In this document: one piece after another, positions 8,445-15,625 of the stretch | How the letters are laid out: every line of letters begins with the position of its first letter | Numbering within the stretch: the first letter of the stretch is position 1 | Origin: a virus | IMG/VR virus record: IMGVR_UViG_3300009285_000854 | Coordinates: 1 to 40,961 of that record | Strand: one strand, 5' to 3' | Length of the DNA stretch: 40,961 bases | Made by a program: the position numbers and the translations under genes | Notes under the pieces: generated by a model | Database searches by the model: none | What the model saw: only the letters and a program-made list of their open reading frames with translations | What the model was told of the DNA's origin: nothing

Positions 8445-10274
8445 ATGCCACGGATTAATACTAACATTGGAATCAATGCCGGAATAGGAGGTATTGCTCG
8501 CTCCGGTGCTTCATGGAGTGCGTACTGGGCGACACTGATTTCAGCAACAGTTGAAGATGCTGCACCAGCTGATGTTGTTTTGACATTCCCGACTGCAAAA
8601 ACTTCTTTAGTTGCAAGTGATTTTACTATTGCAGGGAAAACTATATCAGGAGCCGTATGGGTTGGTTCTGTCTTAACTTTAACAGTATCAGTTGCTTTTG
8701 TTTACGGTGATACTCCGGTAGTTACTTTTGTTAAGACAGGCGAAACGGCTAATGTTACAAATAATATTGTAGGCATTGGCTTTAAAACAGAATGGGTTGT
8801 GTCAGGCGATTCCGCTGCAAGAACTATTACCCTCCCATTAGTGAATACAAGAACTGAAGGAGCTTTGGCATATAACTGTGATGTTGATTGGGGTGATGGT
8901 TCTGCTCATTCGACAGTTACCGCTTATAACGATGCAGCAAGGGCGCATACATACGCCGCAAACGGAACGTATCAGGTTAATATAACTGGTACAATGGAGG
9001 GGTGGAGCTTTAATAATGGTGGTGATAAATTGAAAATCACAAAGGTTATTAACTGGGGTACTGCCGGGGTGTTTAATGGGTTTAAATATCTATACAGTGC
9101 TTTTTATGGTTGCATTAATCTTACATCACTCGGAACCGGAAAGATACTTGCAAGCGGAACAGGGGTATTGACTCAGGGTTTTGCTCAATTCTGTTTTAAT
9201 TGTAATACATTAACGGCTATTCCTGCCGGATTGTTTGACAATCATACTGCTATAACTACAACAGCCTTTCAGAGTGCATTTAATCACTGTATCGTACTTG
9301 CAAGTATTCCGGCAGACTTGTTTAAGTATAATACACTGGCTACGACATACGCATTTAATATGTGTTTCTTCCAGTGTTACTCCATAACAACCGTTCCGGC
9401 TGATCTATTCAGATATAATACAGCCGTAACTATATGGGGATTTAATCAGACATTTAGGGAATGTTCGTCAATAGTTACACTACCTGATGATTTATTCAGG
9501 TATAATACTACATGTACCACTTATGCTTTCAGAGATACTTTTCAGGGATGTTCGTCACTTTCAGCAATACCACAAGATATATTCAGGTATAATATTAATG
9601 TATCTACTCATTCGTTTGAAGGAACATTTATTACATGCACCTCGCTTACAACTCTACCAACAGACTTGTTTAGATATAATACTCTTAACGATAACTTTTT
9701 TGTAACATTTCAGGGGTGTTCAAATCTTCAAACATTATGCCCTGACTTGTTTCGGTATAATCTACTTGTCACAACGGATGGATTTGAGGGTACATTTAAA
9801 GATTGTGTAAAATTACAATTACGTTCAGATATTTTCGGGCCAGACTTAACTACAAGATTTTTGTATGCGGGAGTGAGTGATTTTACGGAATTTATTAATA
9901 GGTCTTCGTTTTCAGGGACACAAGGAACTGCCCCTGCTTTATGGAGTGCTGTATTCCCTGAAGTGTGGGAAGTTAACGTTCGTCCATCTGTTGCATGGGT
10001 AGCGGGTGATATAATTACAGGGCAAACAAGCGGTGTTACAGGTACTTTCTGTGCATGGTATGGATCATGGAAAATACTACTAAAAGATGTAACTGGAAAT
10101 TATGCTCTTGACGAAATAATAGGCGTTACAGGAGTACCAACAAAATTAGCTAATCAGGGTGCAGCATATCCTGTTGAAACATCTCCATTAATATCAACTG
10201 ACTGCTTCAATGGGGCGGGTAATAGCTTAACGAGCATAAGTAATTACGGGGATATACCAGTGGGATGGTTATAA
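8445..10274 (+). CDS. Putative tail adhesin: PKD-like domain plus 29-residue repeats
   Basis: A 609-residue probable receptor-binding or surface protein. Residues about 28-112 form an Ig-like beta domain. About 120-190 is PKD-like, with a VDWGDGSAHS motif and AHTYAANGTYQVNI. Residues about 215-475 hold seven repeats of the type LFRYNT-x-F-x-x-x-F-x-x-C-x-x-L-x-x-I/L-P, most exactly 29 residues long, resembling BspA-type or DUF285-like leucine-rich repeats of Bacteroidetes and Mycoplasma surface proteins. The C-terminal 120 residues are a separate Gly/Trp-rich beta domain. The type of fold suggests binding to host surface structures. The gene follows the HEG by 4 nt and precedes membrane-protein genes. 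The exact virion location is unknown. Confidence 0.65.
   Translation: MPRINTNIGINAGIGGIARSGASWSAYWATLISATVEDAAPADVVLTFPTAKTSLVASDFTIAGKTISGAVWVGSVLTLTVSVAFVYGDTPVVTFVKTGETANVTNNIVGIGFKTEWVVSGDSAARTITLPLVNTRTEGALAYNCDVDWGDGSAHSTVTAYNDAARAHTYAANGTYQVNITGTMEGWSFNNGGDKLKITKVINWGTAGVFNGFKYLYSAFYGCINLTSLGTGKILASGTGVLTQGFAQFCFNCNTLTAIPAGLFDNHTAITTTAFQSAFNHCIVLASIPADLFKYNTLATTYAFNMCFFQCYSITTVPADLFRYNTAVTIWGFNQTFRECSSIVTLPDDLFRYNTTCTTYAFRDTFQGCSSLSAIPQDIFRYNINVSTHSFEGTFITCTSLTTLPTDLFRYNTLNDNFFVTFQGCSNLQTLCPDLFRYNLLVTTDGFEGTFKDCVKLQLRSDIFGPDLTTRFLYAGVSDFTEFINRSSFSGTQGTAPALWSAVFPEVWEVNVRPSVAWVAGDIITGQTSGVTGTFCAWYGSWKILLKDVTGNYALDEIIGVTGVPTKLANQGAAYPVETSPLISTDCFNGAGNSLTSISNYGDIPVGWL
9228..9830 (+). repeat. 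Tandem 87-nt coding repeats in adhesin gene
   Basis: Equivalent points of the repeat (codon preceding the LFRYN-type box) fall at 9228, 9315, 9402, 9489, 9576 and 9663, exactly 87 nt apart, and then at 9744 (81 nt, two codons shorter). DNA identity between units is moderate, highest in the GAYTTRTTYAGRTATAATA core. The array is in frame and encodes 29-residue units. Confidence 0.85.
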
Positions 10275-10792
10275 ATAAAACCATGACAGACAATTCAGAC
10301 TACCGGCTATATTTAGAGGCTCAATTCGAAGGGCTTAGTGATAAGTTGACATCTATAAACGATCATCTGGCCAGACTGAACGGATCTGTGGCTAAACATG
10401 AGTTGAAAATTACCGAGAACCTTCCGCATTCTGTTGTTCATTGCGTTCAAAAAGATACTATTGAGGAGTTAAGGGATGAGCTGACTGGCAAAAAAGCACT
10501 TGATAGAAGGGCAAAAGATGACAAGGAAGATCGCAAGGCAAGTGCCGGACGATGGATAGTGATATTTGGGATTGTCGTTTCTATTGTGCTTGGAGTGTTT
10601 AATATACTCAGAAATAAAACCGTGCCCAATGATGTGGCAATAATCAAAAAGGAGACTCAGAATCTTGGCACTCCGTTTATAACTAACAAAAGAGGTGATC
10701 CGGTGTTATTCAATGATACAACTAAGATTTATTACTGGCCTACTGATTCGGCTTATATGTTTGTGATTACAAAAGTGAGGAGTAAGAAGTGA
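10265..10792 (+). CDS. Membrane-anchored coiled-coil protein
   Basis: Up to 175 residues. The open frame starts at 10265, overlapping the adhesin by 10 nt, but the second ATG at 10283, preceded by ataaataaaacc, fits the A-rich start pattern better and would give 169 residues. The N-terminal 90 residues are polar and helical (YLEAQFEGLSDKLTSINDHL), then a charged stretch precedes one transmembrane helix (about 97-116, WIVIFGIVVSIVLGVFNIL) and a 55-residue C-terminal domain. It is encoded next to two further small membrane proteins (10789 and 10876). A role in lysis or in the injection apparatus is possible, but I do not recognise the family. Confidence 0.6.
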   Translation: MVINKTMTDNSDYRLYLEAQFEGLSDKLTSINDHLARLNGSVAKHELKITENLPHSVVHCVQKDTIEELRDELTGKKALDRRAKDDKEDRKASAGRWIVIFGIVVSIVLGVFNILRNKTVPNDVAIIKKETQNLGTPFITNKRGDPVLFNDTTKIYYWPTDSAYMFVITKVRSKK

Positions 10793-10860
10793 TACTTAAA
10801 TTCTTAATACTGTCTTTGATTGTAACTTTTTTGTGGTACTTAATGTTTAGAAAGAAATAA
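10789..10860 (+). CDS. 23-residue single-pass membrane microprotein (candidate)
   Basis: A GTG start at 10789 overlaps the stop of the preceding gene (GTGA) and opens a 23-residue frame, ILKFLILSLIVTFLWYLMF followed by RKK. It is almost entirely one hydrophobic helix with a basic C-terminal end, the usual look of a small inner-membrane peptide. It lies between two other membrane-protein genes and would leave only 15 nt before the next start. There is no independent proof of translation. Alternative: non-coding spacer. Confidence 0.4.
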   Translation: MILKFLILSLIVTFLWYLMFRKK

Positions 10861-10875
10861 CTAATTCTTGAAATT

Positions 10876-11130
10876 ATGCAGATAGGAAATTCAAAGTACA
10901 GTATAGGTACTACAAACTGGAAAAACAGAACGCCTCAGTTGATAAAGTTTACTTGTGATTTTCTGTTATTCGCAAGTCTTGTCATTAGTTCATTATGGAC
11001 TGATGTAGATTGGGCATTGAAGGTTAGTATATTTGTCAAGTTATTATCTAACTTTATCTCTGAACACATGCCAGTAGCAGTACAGGCACAAATTAAACAG
11101 AATCCAATAGAATCAGCAAAACAAGTATAA
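10876..11130 (+). CDS. Small two-helix membrane protein, holin-like candidate
   Basis: An 84-residue protein with two hydrophobic segments, about residues 24-40 (FTCDFLLFASLVISSLW) and 45-60 (WALKVSIFVKLLSNFI), separated by a short acidic turn, then a polar C-terminus. Size and two-helix topology match small phage holins, which make the inner-membrane pore that starts lysis. However, it lies in the virion module about 19 kb from the endolysin candidate, so a structural role is equally possible. It follows the 23-residue membrane ORF by 15 nt. Confidence 0.5.
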   Translation: MQIGNSKYSIGTTNWKNRTPQLIKFTCDFLLFASLVISSLWTDVDWALKVSIFVKLLSNFISEHMPVAVQAQIKQNPIESAKQV

Positions 11131-11134
11131 AATA

Positions 11135-11140
11135 GGGAGG
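11135..11140 (+). promoter_or_regulatory. Shine-Dalgarno sequence GGGAGG
   Basis: GGGAGG lies 8 nt before the ATG at 11149 and contains the GGAGG core complementary to the 16S anti-SD. Most starts in this window instead have A/T-rich upstream regions, so this site is unusual. It supports 11149 as the start codon. Confidence 0.55.
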
Positions 11141-11148
11141 GACGTGAG

Positions 11149-11847
11149 ATGACATTGGGGCAAATTTATTCGTTAATTGAACTGATAGTAAACAAGGACT
11201 TTGACGGGCTGGTTGTTACACCCGAAAGATTCAATTTGCTTATTGCCACTGCTAACATAGATCACTTTAGAGATAAATATGGGCTGCCAGAAGAATACGC
11301 ACCAGGAAGACCGATAGCAAGTGAAGGTTCGGAGATAACCCTGAAGAATATTGACGATATGAAAGCCTTTAAGGTGCGTCTGCCAAACCGAACTGTGACA
11401 AACGGAGTGATGGACTTTCCTTCCAACTACGTTCATTTAATGACAGTAGTTTATAATTTCTCAAAGACCATCAACGGTGTTGCCACCACCCTTCCAAAGC
11501 CAGTAGAGATACTCAGAGAGGCAGAGTTCGCAGCAAGAGAGGGCAACTATACCAAGAGACCAACAACTGCAAGTCCTTGCGGAATTATTCGCAGCGATGG
11601 AATACACATAAGACCTTTGACAATAGTAAATTCGGATTTAAATTACTACAAATTTCCGGCAACACCGTCATTCCAATACACTGAACATGATGGGTATATT
11701 GTGTATGATGCTGCCACATCAACCGAACTGGAATGGCCAGAGGATGAAAAAATACCTATAATGAGGCGGTGCTTGGAATATATTGGAGTAAATTTGCGTG
11801 AGTCGGATATTGTGAATTATGCAAATGCCAAGATAAAAGAAGGATAA
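11149..11847 (+). CDS. Putative connector/tail protein
   Basis: A 232-residue protein, first of three consecutive genes (11149, 11849, 12515) with spacers of 1 and 3 nt, encoded before the nozzle-like genes. The N-terminal helix region (MTLGQIYSLIELIVNKDFDG, then TPERFNLLIATANIDHFRDKYG) is followed by a beta-rich part with FPSNYVHLMTVVYNF around residues 90-104 and a LEWPEDEKIPIMRRCLEYIG helix near the end. This architecture resembles ring or adaptor proteins of Bacteroidetes podoviruses, which link portal to tail. Assignment is inferred from context and general pattern. It is one of two genes here with a clear Shine-Dalgarno sequence. Confidence 0.5.
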   Translation: MTLGQIYSLIELIVNKDFDGLVVTPERFNLLIATANIDHFRDKYGLPEEYAPGRPIASEGSEITLKNIDDMKAFKVRLPNRTVTNGVMDFPSNYVHLMTVVYNFSKTINGVATTLPKPVEILREAEFAAREGNYTKRPTTASPCGIIRSDGIHIRPLTIVNSDLNYYKFPATPSFQYTEHDGYIVYDAATSTELEWPEDEKIPIMRRCLEYIGVNLRESDIVNYANAKIKEG

Positions 11848-11848
11848 C

Positions 11849-12511
11849 ATGAAGAAAATAAACTTGGTTGACAATATTCAATCGTGGCTTGCATCTGATA
11901 ATGCGGGTGATTTGAAAGGACAGTACCACCCAGAAGAGATTAAGGTATGGATGTCATCTGCATTCAATAAGATCATCATCAATGCATGGAGAAACGGAAA
12001 GAAGTACAATGAGTTCAGTCAGATTGACGCATGGAGTAAGATGTATCCATGTGCAGTAGCAAGTCAGGTAGGCACAAAGGCTCATGTATTATTGCCATTT
12101 GCTCCTGTTCAGTTGCCGGAAAATGCAGGGATAAGACAAATTTCAGACACCGATGATCCATCAAATGTGTTTGCGCCAATGGAGGCAACGGCAGCAGTAG
12201 TGTTTGCAGAACTTGAAGTGAATACCATGGATTCGACACCCACCTACTCGCTTGAACAAAACTATCTGAGCACAGGCGCAGGAGAAGCAAGTCACCTACT
12301 TAGGCTCGATAAACTACCTGTGGCTCCTGCTACATTAATAACAAGTGTCGATGCCTTATTAGTCCAAAATCTGGATCAGATTGACGATTTTGATGACCTT
12401 GCCCTGCCCGAGAATGGGGAGGATGATCTGATGAAGATGGTTATTGAAGTGATGCGAGGCAAACCTACTGCTGACGTGTCGAATGATATGGTCATAACTA
12501 AAAACCAATAA
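11849..12511 (+). CDS. Putative connector/tail protein
   Basis: A 220-residue protein separated from its neighbours by 1 and 3 nt, so probably translationally coupled. The N-terminal helical part (residues 1-60) contains YHPEEIKVWMSSAFNKI. The middle holds a short beta segment with ALPAF-like proline-rich turns, and the C-terminal third (about 160-215) is acidic (DQIDDFDDLALPENGEDDL) followed by a helix. Not recognised by family. Placement between two connector-like genes suggests a ring or tail-adaptor role in the virion. Confidence 0.45.
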   Translation: MKKINLVDNIQSWLASDNAGDLKGQYHPEEIKVWMSSAFNKIIINAWRNGKKYNEFSQIDAWSKMYPCAVASQVGTKAHVLLPFAPVQLPENAGIRQISDTDDPSNVFAPMEATAAVVFAELEVNTMDSTPTYSLEQNYLSTGAGEASHLLRLDKLPVAPATLITSVDALLVQNLDQIDDFDDLALPENGEDDLMKMVIEVMRGKPTADVSNDMVITKNQ

Positions 12512-12514
12512 GCA

Positions 12515-13300
12515 ATGTCAACTGCCATACCAAAGACCGCCGGACTTGTGACACTGAGATATGTGGTCATGTCGATGCTTAACAGACTGCAGGACTATAG
12601 TTTAAAATCGTACCTCAGATATATGCAGATTGCCATTGAGGGATTCTCGGAAGAACTTTCTATGTATCATCTGGACTCGGGTTCAGAAGTAGTTTATCTT
12701 CACATGAGTGCAGCCAAAACAGTTGCATTTCCGGCAGACTACATAGATTACATCAAAATTGGCTACCCGAGTGAGGGCAAATTGGTGGTCATCACAAAGA
12801 AAGATAGCATATTACTCCCAAGGGTATTCGATGATACAGGAGAGGAAATAGGCAATTATTACGGTGCAGCCATTGGAGCTGCTGATGTAGCAAATATAAT
12901 CTACTTCCAAGATCACTGGAAAAATGGTGTTTTTGTTGGAGGTTTATATGGACTACCCGGAGCCATTGATGATGCATATTTTCGTGAGGACAGAGAGAAC
13001 AGGCAGTTTGTGTTCTCAGGCAGCACCCCAAGGTCAGAAATTGTTTTGGAATATGTCAGTACCGGATTAAAACCCGATGGTTCATCTCTGATACCACGTA
13101 TATGCGTTCCTGCACTCAGAACTTATGTTCTCTGGCAGAAGGACGAAAATGACCAAAGGATAGCTTACAACGCAAAGGAAAGGCTTAAAACAGAACATGA
13201 AGAAGCGATTGAAGCATTGAGGTCACATGAGAACGCATTCACAAAAGACGAATATCTCAGGATGGTTTATAGTACTACCTATCAAGCCCCCCGCAGATGA
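12515..13300 (+). CDS. Putative connector/ring protein
   Basis: A 261-residue protein. The N-terminal helical segment (RYVVMSMLNRLQDYSLKSYL) is followed by a beta domain with a FPADYIDYIKIGYPSEGKL motif at about residues 74-92, a pattern I associate with ring/head-tail connector proteins of crAss-like and related Bacteroidetes phages. The middle includes a GAIDDAYFREDRENRQFVFS segment, and the C-terminus is helical and basic. Its stop overlaps the start of the inserted GIY-YIG gene (ATGA at 13297-13300), so its final codons may have been shaped by that insertion. Function is inferred from context. Confidence 0.5.
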   Translation: MSTAIPKTAGLVTLRYVVMSMLNRLQDYSLKSYLRYMQIAIEGFSEELSMYHLDSGSEVVYLHMSAAKTVAFPADYIDYIKIGYPSEGKLVVITKKDSILLPRVFDDTGEEIGNYYGAAIGAADVANIIYFQDHWKNGVFVGGLYGLPGAIDDAYFREDRENRQFVFSGSTPRSEIVLEYVSTGLKPDGSSLIPRICVPALRTYVLWQKDENDQRIAYNAKERLKTEHEEAIEALRSHENAFTKDEYLRMVYSTTYQAPRR

Positions 13301-13941
13301 AAAACCAATCTGGCATATATAAGATTCAGTCTAAGATTAAACCCGAAAGGATTTATATTGGAAGTTCTTTAGATATAACTCATCGGTGGAGAGAACACTT
13401 TAAACATTTAATCGACAATAAACATCATTCTAAAAAACTTCAATATCATGTTAATAAATACGGGATTGACGATTTACAATTCTCAATTATTGAACCTTGT
13501 TTTTCTGATTGGATGATAAACAGAGAACAGTTTTATATAAGTAAATTGAAACCATATTTTAATATCTGTAAGATAGCAGGAAGTTCTTTAGGACGTAAAT
13601 TATCAGGAGAAACAAGAAAGAAGATTGGAAAAGCAAATAGTAACCCATCGGAAAAAACAAGACAAAAGATGAGGGAATTTGCTAAAAACAGGATATATTC
13701 AAAAGAAACAAGAGAGAAGATGTCGAGGGCTCATAAGGGGAATAAAAATAACTTAGGGAGAAAAATGTCTGATATGCATCGAGAGAGAACTCGCATTGCA
13801 AGTACAGGCAGACCAAATAAGTATAAAGGGACTCATGGACGCTTTTCAAAAGAGACTTTAGCGAAGATGTCAATAGCAAGCAAGGGAGACCTGGTCCATG
13901 GAAGGGTAAAAAGATGCCGGAAGAACTGCGAGAGAAGATGA
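13297..13941 (+). CDS. GIY-YIG homing endonuclease, truncated by frameshift
   Basis: A 214-residue open frame starting in the ATGA overlap with the upstream gene. The nuclease domain is intact: GIY at 5-7, YIGS at about 19-22, the Arg in THRWREH, KYG, and Glu in NREQFYISKLKPYFN. NUMOD3-like repeats follow (KMSRAHKGNKNN and similar). After residue about 196 the frame loses the repeat pattern and reads HGRVKRCRKNCERR to a stop, while the expected PWKGKKMPEELREKMSQ continues in another frame (see 13914). Adding one G in the run at 13884-13886 would restore a GRPGPWKGKK reading. The DNA-binding tail is therefore missing about 60 residues. It may be a decaying homing gene or a sequencing error. 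Confidence 0.8.
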   Translation: MKNQSGIYKIQSKIKPERIYIGSSLDITHRWREHFKHLIDNKHHSKKLQYHVNKYGIDDLQFSIIEPCFSDWMINREQFYISKLKPYFNICKIAGSSLGRKLSGETRKKIGKANSNPSEKTRQKMREFAKNRIYSKETREKMSRAHKGNKNNLGRKMSDMHRERTRIASTGRPNKYKGTHGRFSKETLAKMSIASKGDLVHGRVKRCRKNCERR

Positions 13942-14108
13942 GTCAGTCGCATAAAGGATTTAAACATACAGAGGAGAGTAAACAGAAAATGCGGAAGCCG
14001 AGATCCTCCGAGGTAAAGGAAAGATGTCGTTTATCTGCATTAAAAACATGGGAATTAAGAAAATTAAAAAATAAAATAGAGCAACAAGAAGCATCATTAT
14101 GCAATTGA
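13914..14108 (+). pseudogene. Frameshifted C-terminal part of the GIY-YIG gene
   Basis: This 64-codon frame starts inside the end of the preceding ORF and encodes MPEELREKMSQSHKGFKH then MRKPRSSEVKERCRLSALKTW, one or more NUMOD3-type units and a basic helix, which is the normal C-terminal end of such endonucleases. It is the continuation of 13297-13941 after a one-base deletion near 13882-13886. It overlaps the start of the next virion gene by 10 nt. Independent translation is unlikely. Confidence 0.7.
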
Positions 14109-15616
14109 AGGATAAGAAATCATTTAAGATTGGCTTGAACAAAGACGATGCGCCTGCCGATTTGCAGCCCGGAGAATATATCGAGGCTTTAAATATCCGT
14201 GCTTTATCCTCTGCATCTCAGAACGAAAGCGGAAATGCTGAATCATTGCAGTCTGAAGTTTGCATTTTAATCAATCCCAATAATCTCATCACATATTATG
14301 GATCGAGTATTGGTGGACAATTTGTTTATAGTGGCTATAATGAGATAGTTATAGGCACTCAAACGTGGATGAAGAAGAACTATGATGGTGAGTATCCGGG
14401 CAGTAAGGTATATGATGACACTGAGGATAATGCAGACATCTATGGGAGGCTTTATACGCATGGTCAGGTAATGACAGCAGGCTTTTGCCCTGATGGGTGG
14501 AGAGTACCTACGGAGGCAGATATTGACACGTTATTAACATATCTTGGTGGTGCAGCGATAGCAGGCGGAAAATTAAAGGAGACAGGGGAACAGCATTGGA
14601 CAGACCCGAATACAGGGGCAAGTGATCTTTCAGGATTCCGTGCAGTGCCCGGAGGTAAGTTTGATTTATTGTTTGACCTACTTGGAGATAATTGTCTTTT
14701 GTGGCTTGCTGATGAGGGTGAACCCGTGGCTCCGGTAGCGATAAATGGGAGTGTGAAGACACCTACGACCTTTATAGCAAACTGGTTGGCAGTAGAAGGG
14801 GTGACGGGATATTATCTCGATGTAGCAACGGATGTGAATTTTACTGCATTTGTGGCAGGGTTTAACAATAAGGATGTAGGCAATGTATTATTTGATACAG
14901 TCAGTGGATTATCACCTCTGACACCATATTATTACCGTGTACGTGCATATAATGATGTTGGTACAAGTCCAAATTCAAATACCTCGACTATAACAACCCA
15001 AGATGGAATTATTGATGCAGATGGTAATGTTTATACTTATGTTACTATTGGTGCTCAGCAGTGGATGGTAGAGAATCTAAAGACAACTAAATTCCGAGAT
15101 GGGTCTCCAATAACAGAAGTAGTTGGTAATGCCGCATGGGCAGCATTGATAACAGAAGGATATTGTGCTTACAATAATGATCCTTTAAATATACCTGATT
15201 ATGGATTACTTTATAATTGGTACGCAGTAGATCATCACAATGTTGTTGCAGGAGCCTATCTTGCACCTACGGGATGGAGAGTCCCAAGTGATGCAGATTG
15301 GTCTGCTTTAATGGCATTCGCAGGGGGCGATTTTGTTGCTGGGGGGAAACTAAAAGAAATGGGATTAGATCATTGGACAACACCAAATACAGGGGCTACA
15401 GATGAATATGGACTCAAATATATGCCTGGTGGTTATCGTGGCAATGATGGTGTGTTTTATCAAAAAACTAACTATGGTAATAAATGGAGTTCTACTGTGG
15501 CAGGGGGAGCGAATGCATGGTCTCGCTATATTTTATGGAATAATATTCAAGCATTTAGAAGCGATATTAATAAGTCAGCTGGATGTTCGGTTCGTTGCAT
15601 GCGGGATACGCCTTAA
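14099..15616 (+). CDS. N-terminal part of split stabilization protein fused to two FISUMP domains and Fn3
   Basis: A 505-residue protein. Residues 1-50 (FKIGLNKDDAPADLQPGEYI then EALNIRALSS) match the typical start of the large stabilization/nozzle protein of Bacteroidetes podovirus-like phages. The rest is different. Residues about 80-200 form a FISUMP-type domain (IGTQTWMKKNYDGEYPG, GRLYTHGQVM, CPDGWRVPTEADIDTLL). About 205-305 is an Fn3-like domain ending in LTPYYYRVRAYNDVGTSPNS. About 308-505 is a second complete FISUMP domain (GAQQWMVENLKTTKF, GLLYNWYAV, GWRVPSDADWSALM, ending CSVRCMRDTP). FISUMP domains are thought to have a C-type-lectin-like fold. The next ORF resumes the nozzle sequence, so this looks like a nozzle component carrying surface-binding modules. 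Confidence 0.65.
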   Translation: MQLKDKKSFKIGLNKDDAPADLQPGEYIEALNIRALSSASQNESGNAESLQSEVCILINPNNLITYYGSSIGGQFVYSGYNEIVIGTQTWMKKNYDGEYPGSKVYDDTEDNADIYGRLYTHGQVMTAGFCPDGWRVPTEADIDTLLTYLGGAAIAGGKLKETGEQHWTDPNTGASDLSGFRAVPGGKFDLLFDLLGDNCLLWLADEGEPVAPVAINGSVKTPTTFIANWLAVEGVTGYYLDVATDVNFTAFVAGFNNKDVGNVLFDTVSGLSPLTPYYYRVRAYNDVGTSPNSNTSTITTQDGIIDADGNVYTYVTIGAQQWMVENLKTTKFRDGSPITEVVGNAAWAALITEGYCAYNNDPLNIPDYGLLYNWYAVDHHNVVAGAYLAPTGWRVPSDADWSALMAFAGGDFVAGGKLKEMGLDHWTTPNTGATDEYGLKYMPGGYRGNDGVFYQKTNYGNKWSSTVAGGANAWSRYILWNNIQAFRSDINKSAGCSVRCMRDTP

Positions 15617-15625
15617 TAATTAAGA

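Noticed and set aside
9228-9830. CRISPR-like array
   Set aside because: The 87-nt units are contiguous, in frame and encode leucine-rich-like repeats; no spacers.
14330-15616. Definite diversity-generating retroelement
   Set aside because: No reverse transcriptase or template repeat in the window; kept only as a low-weight finding.
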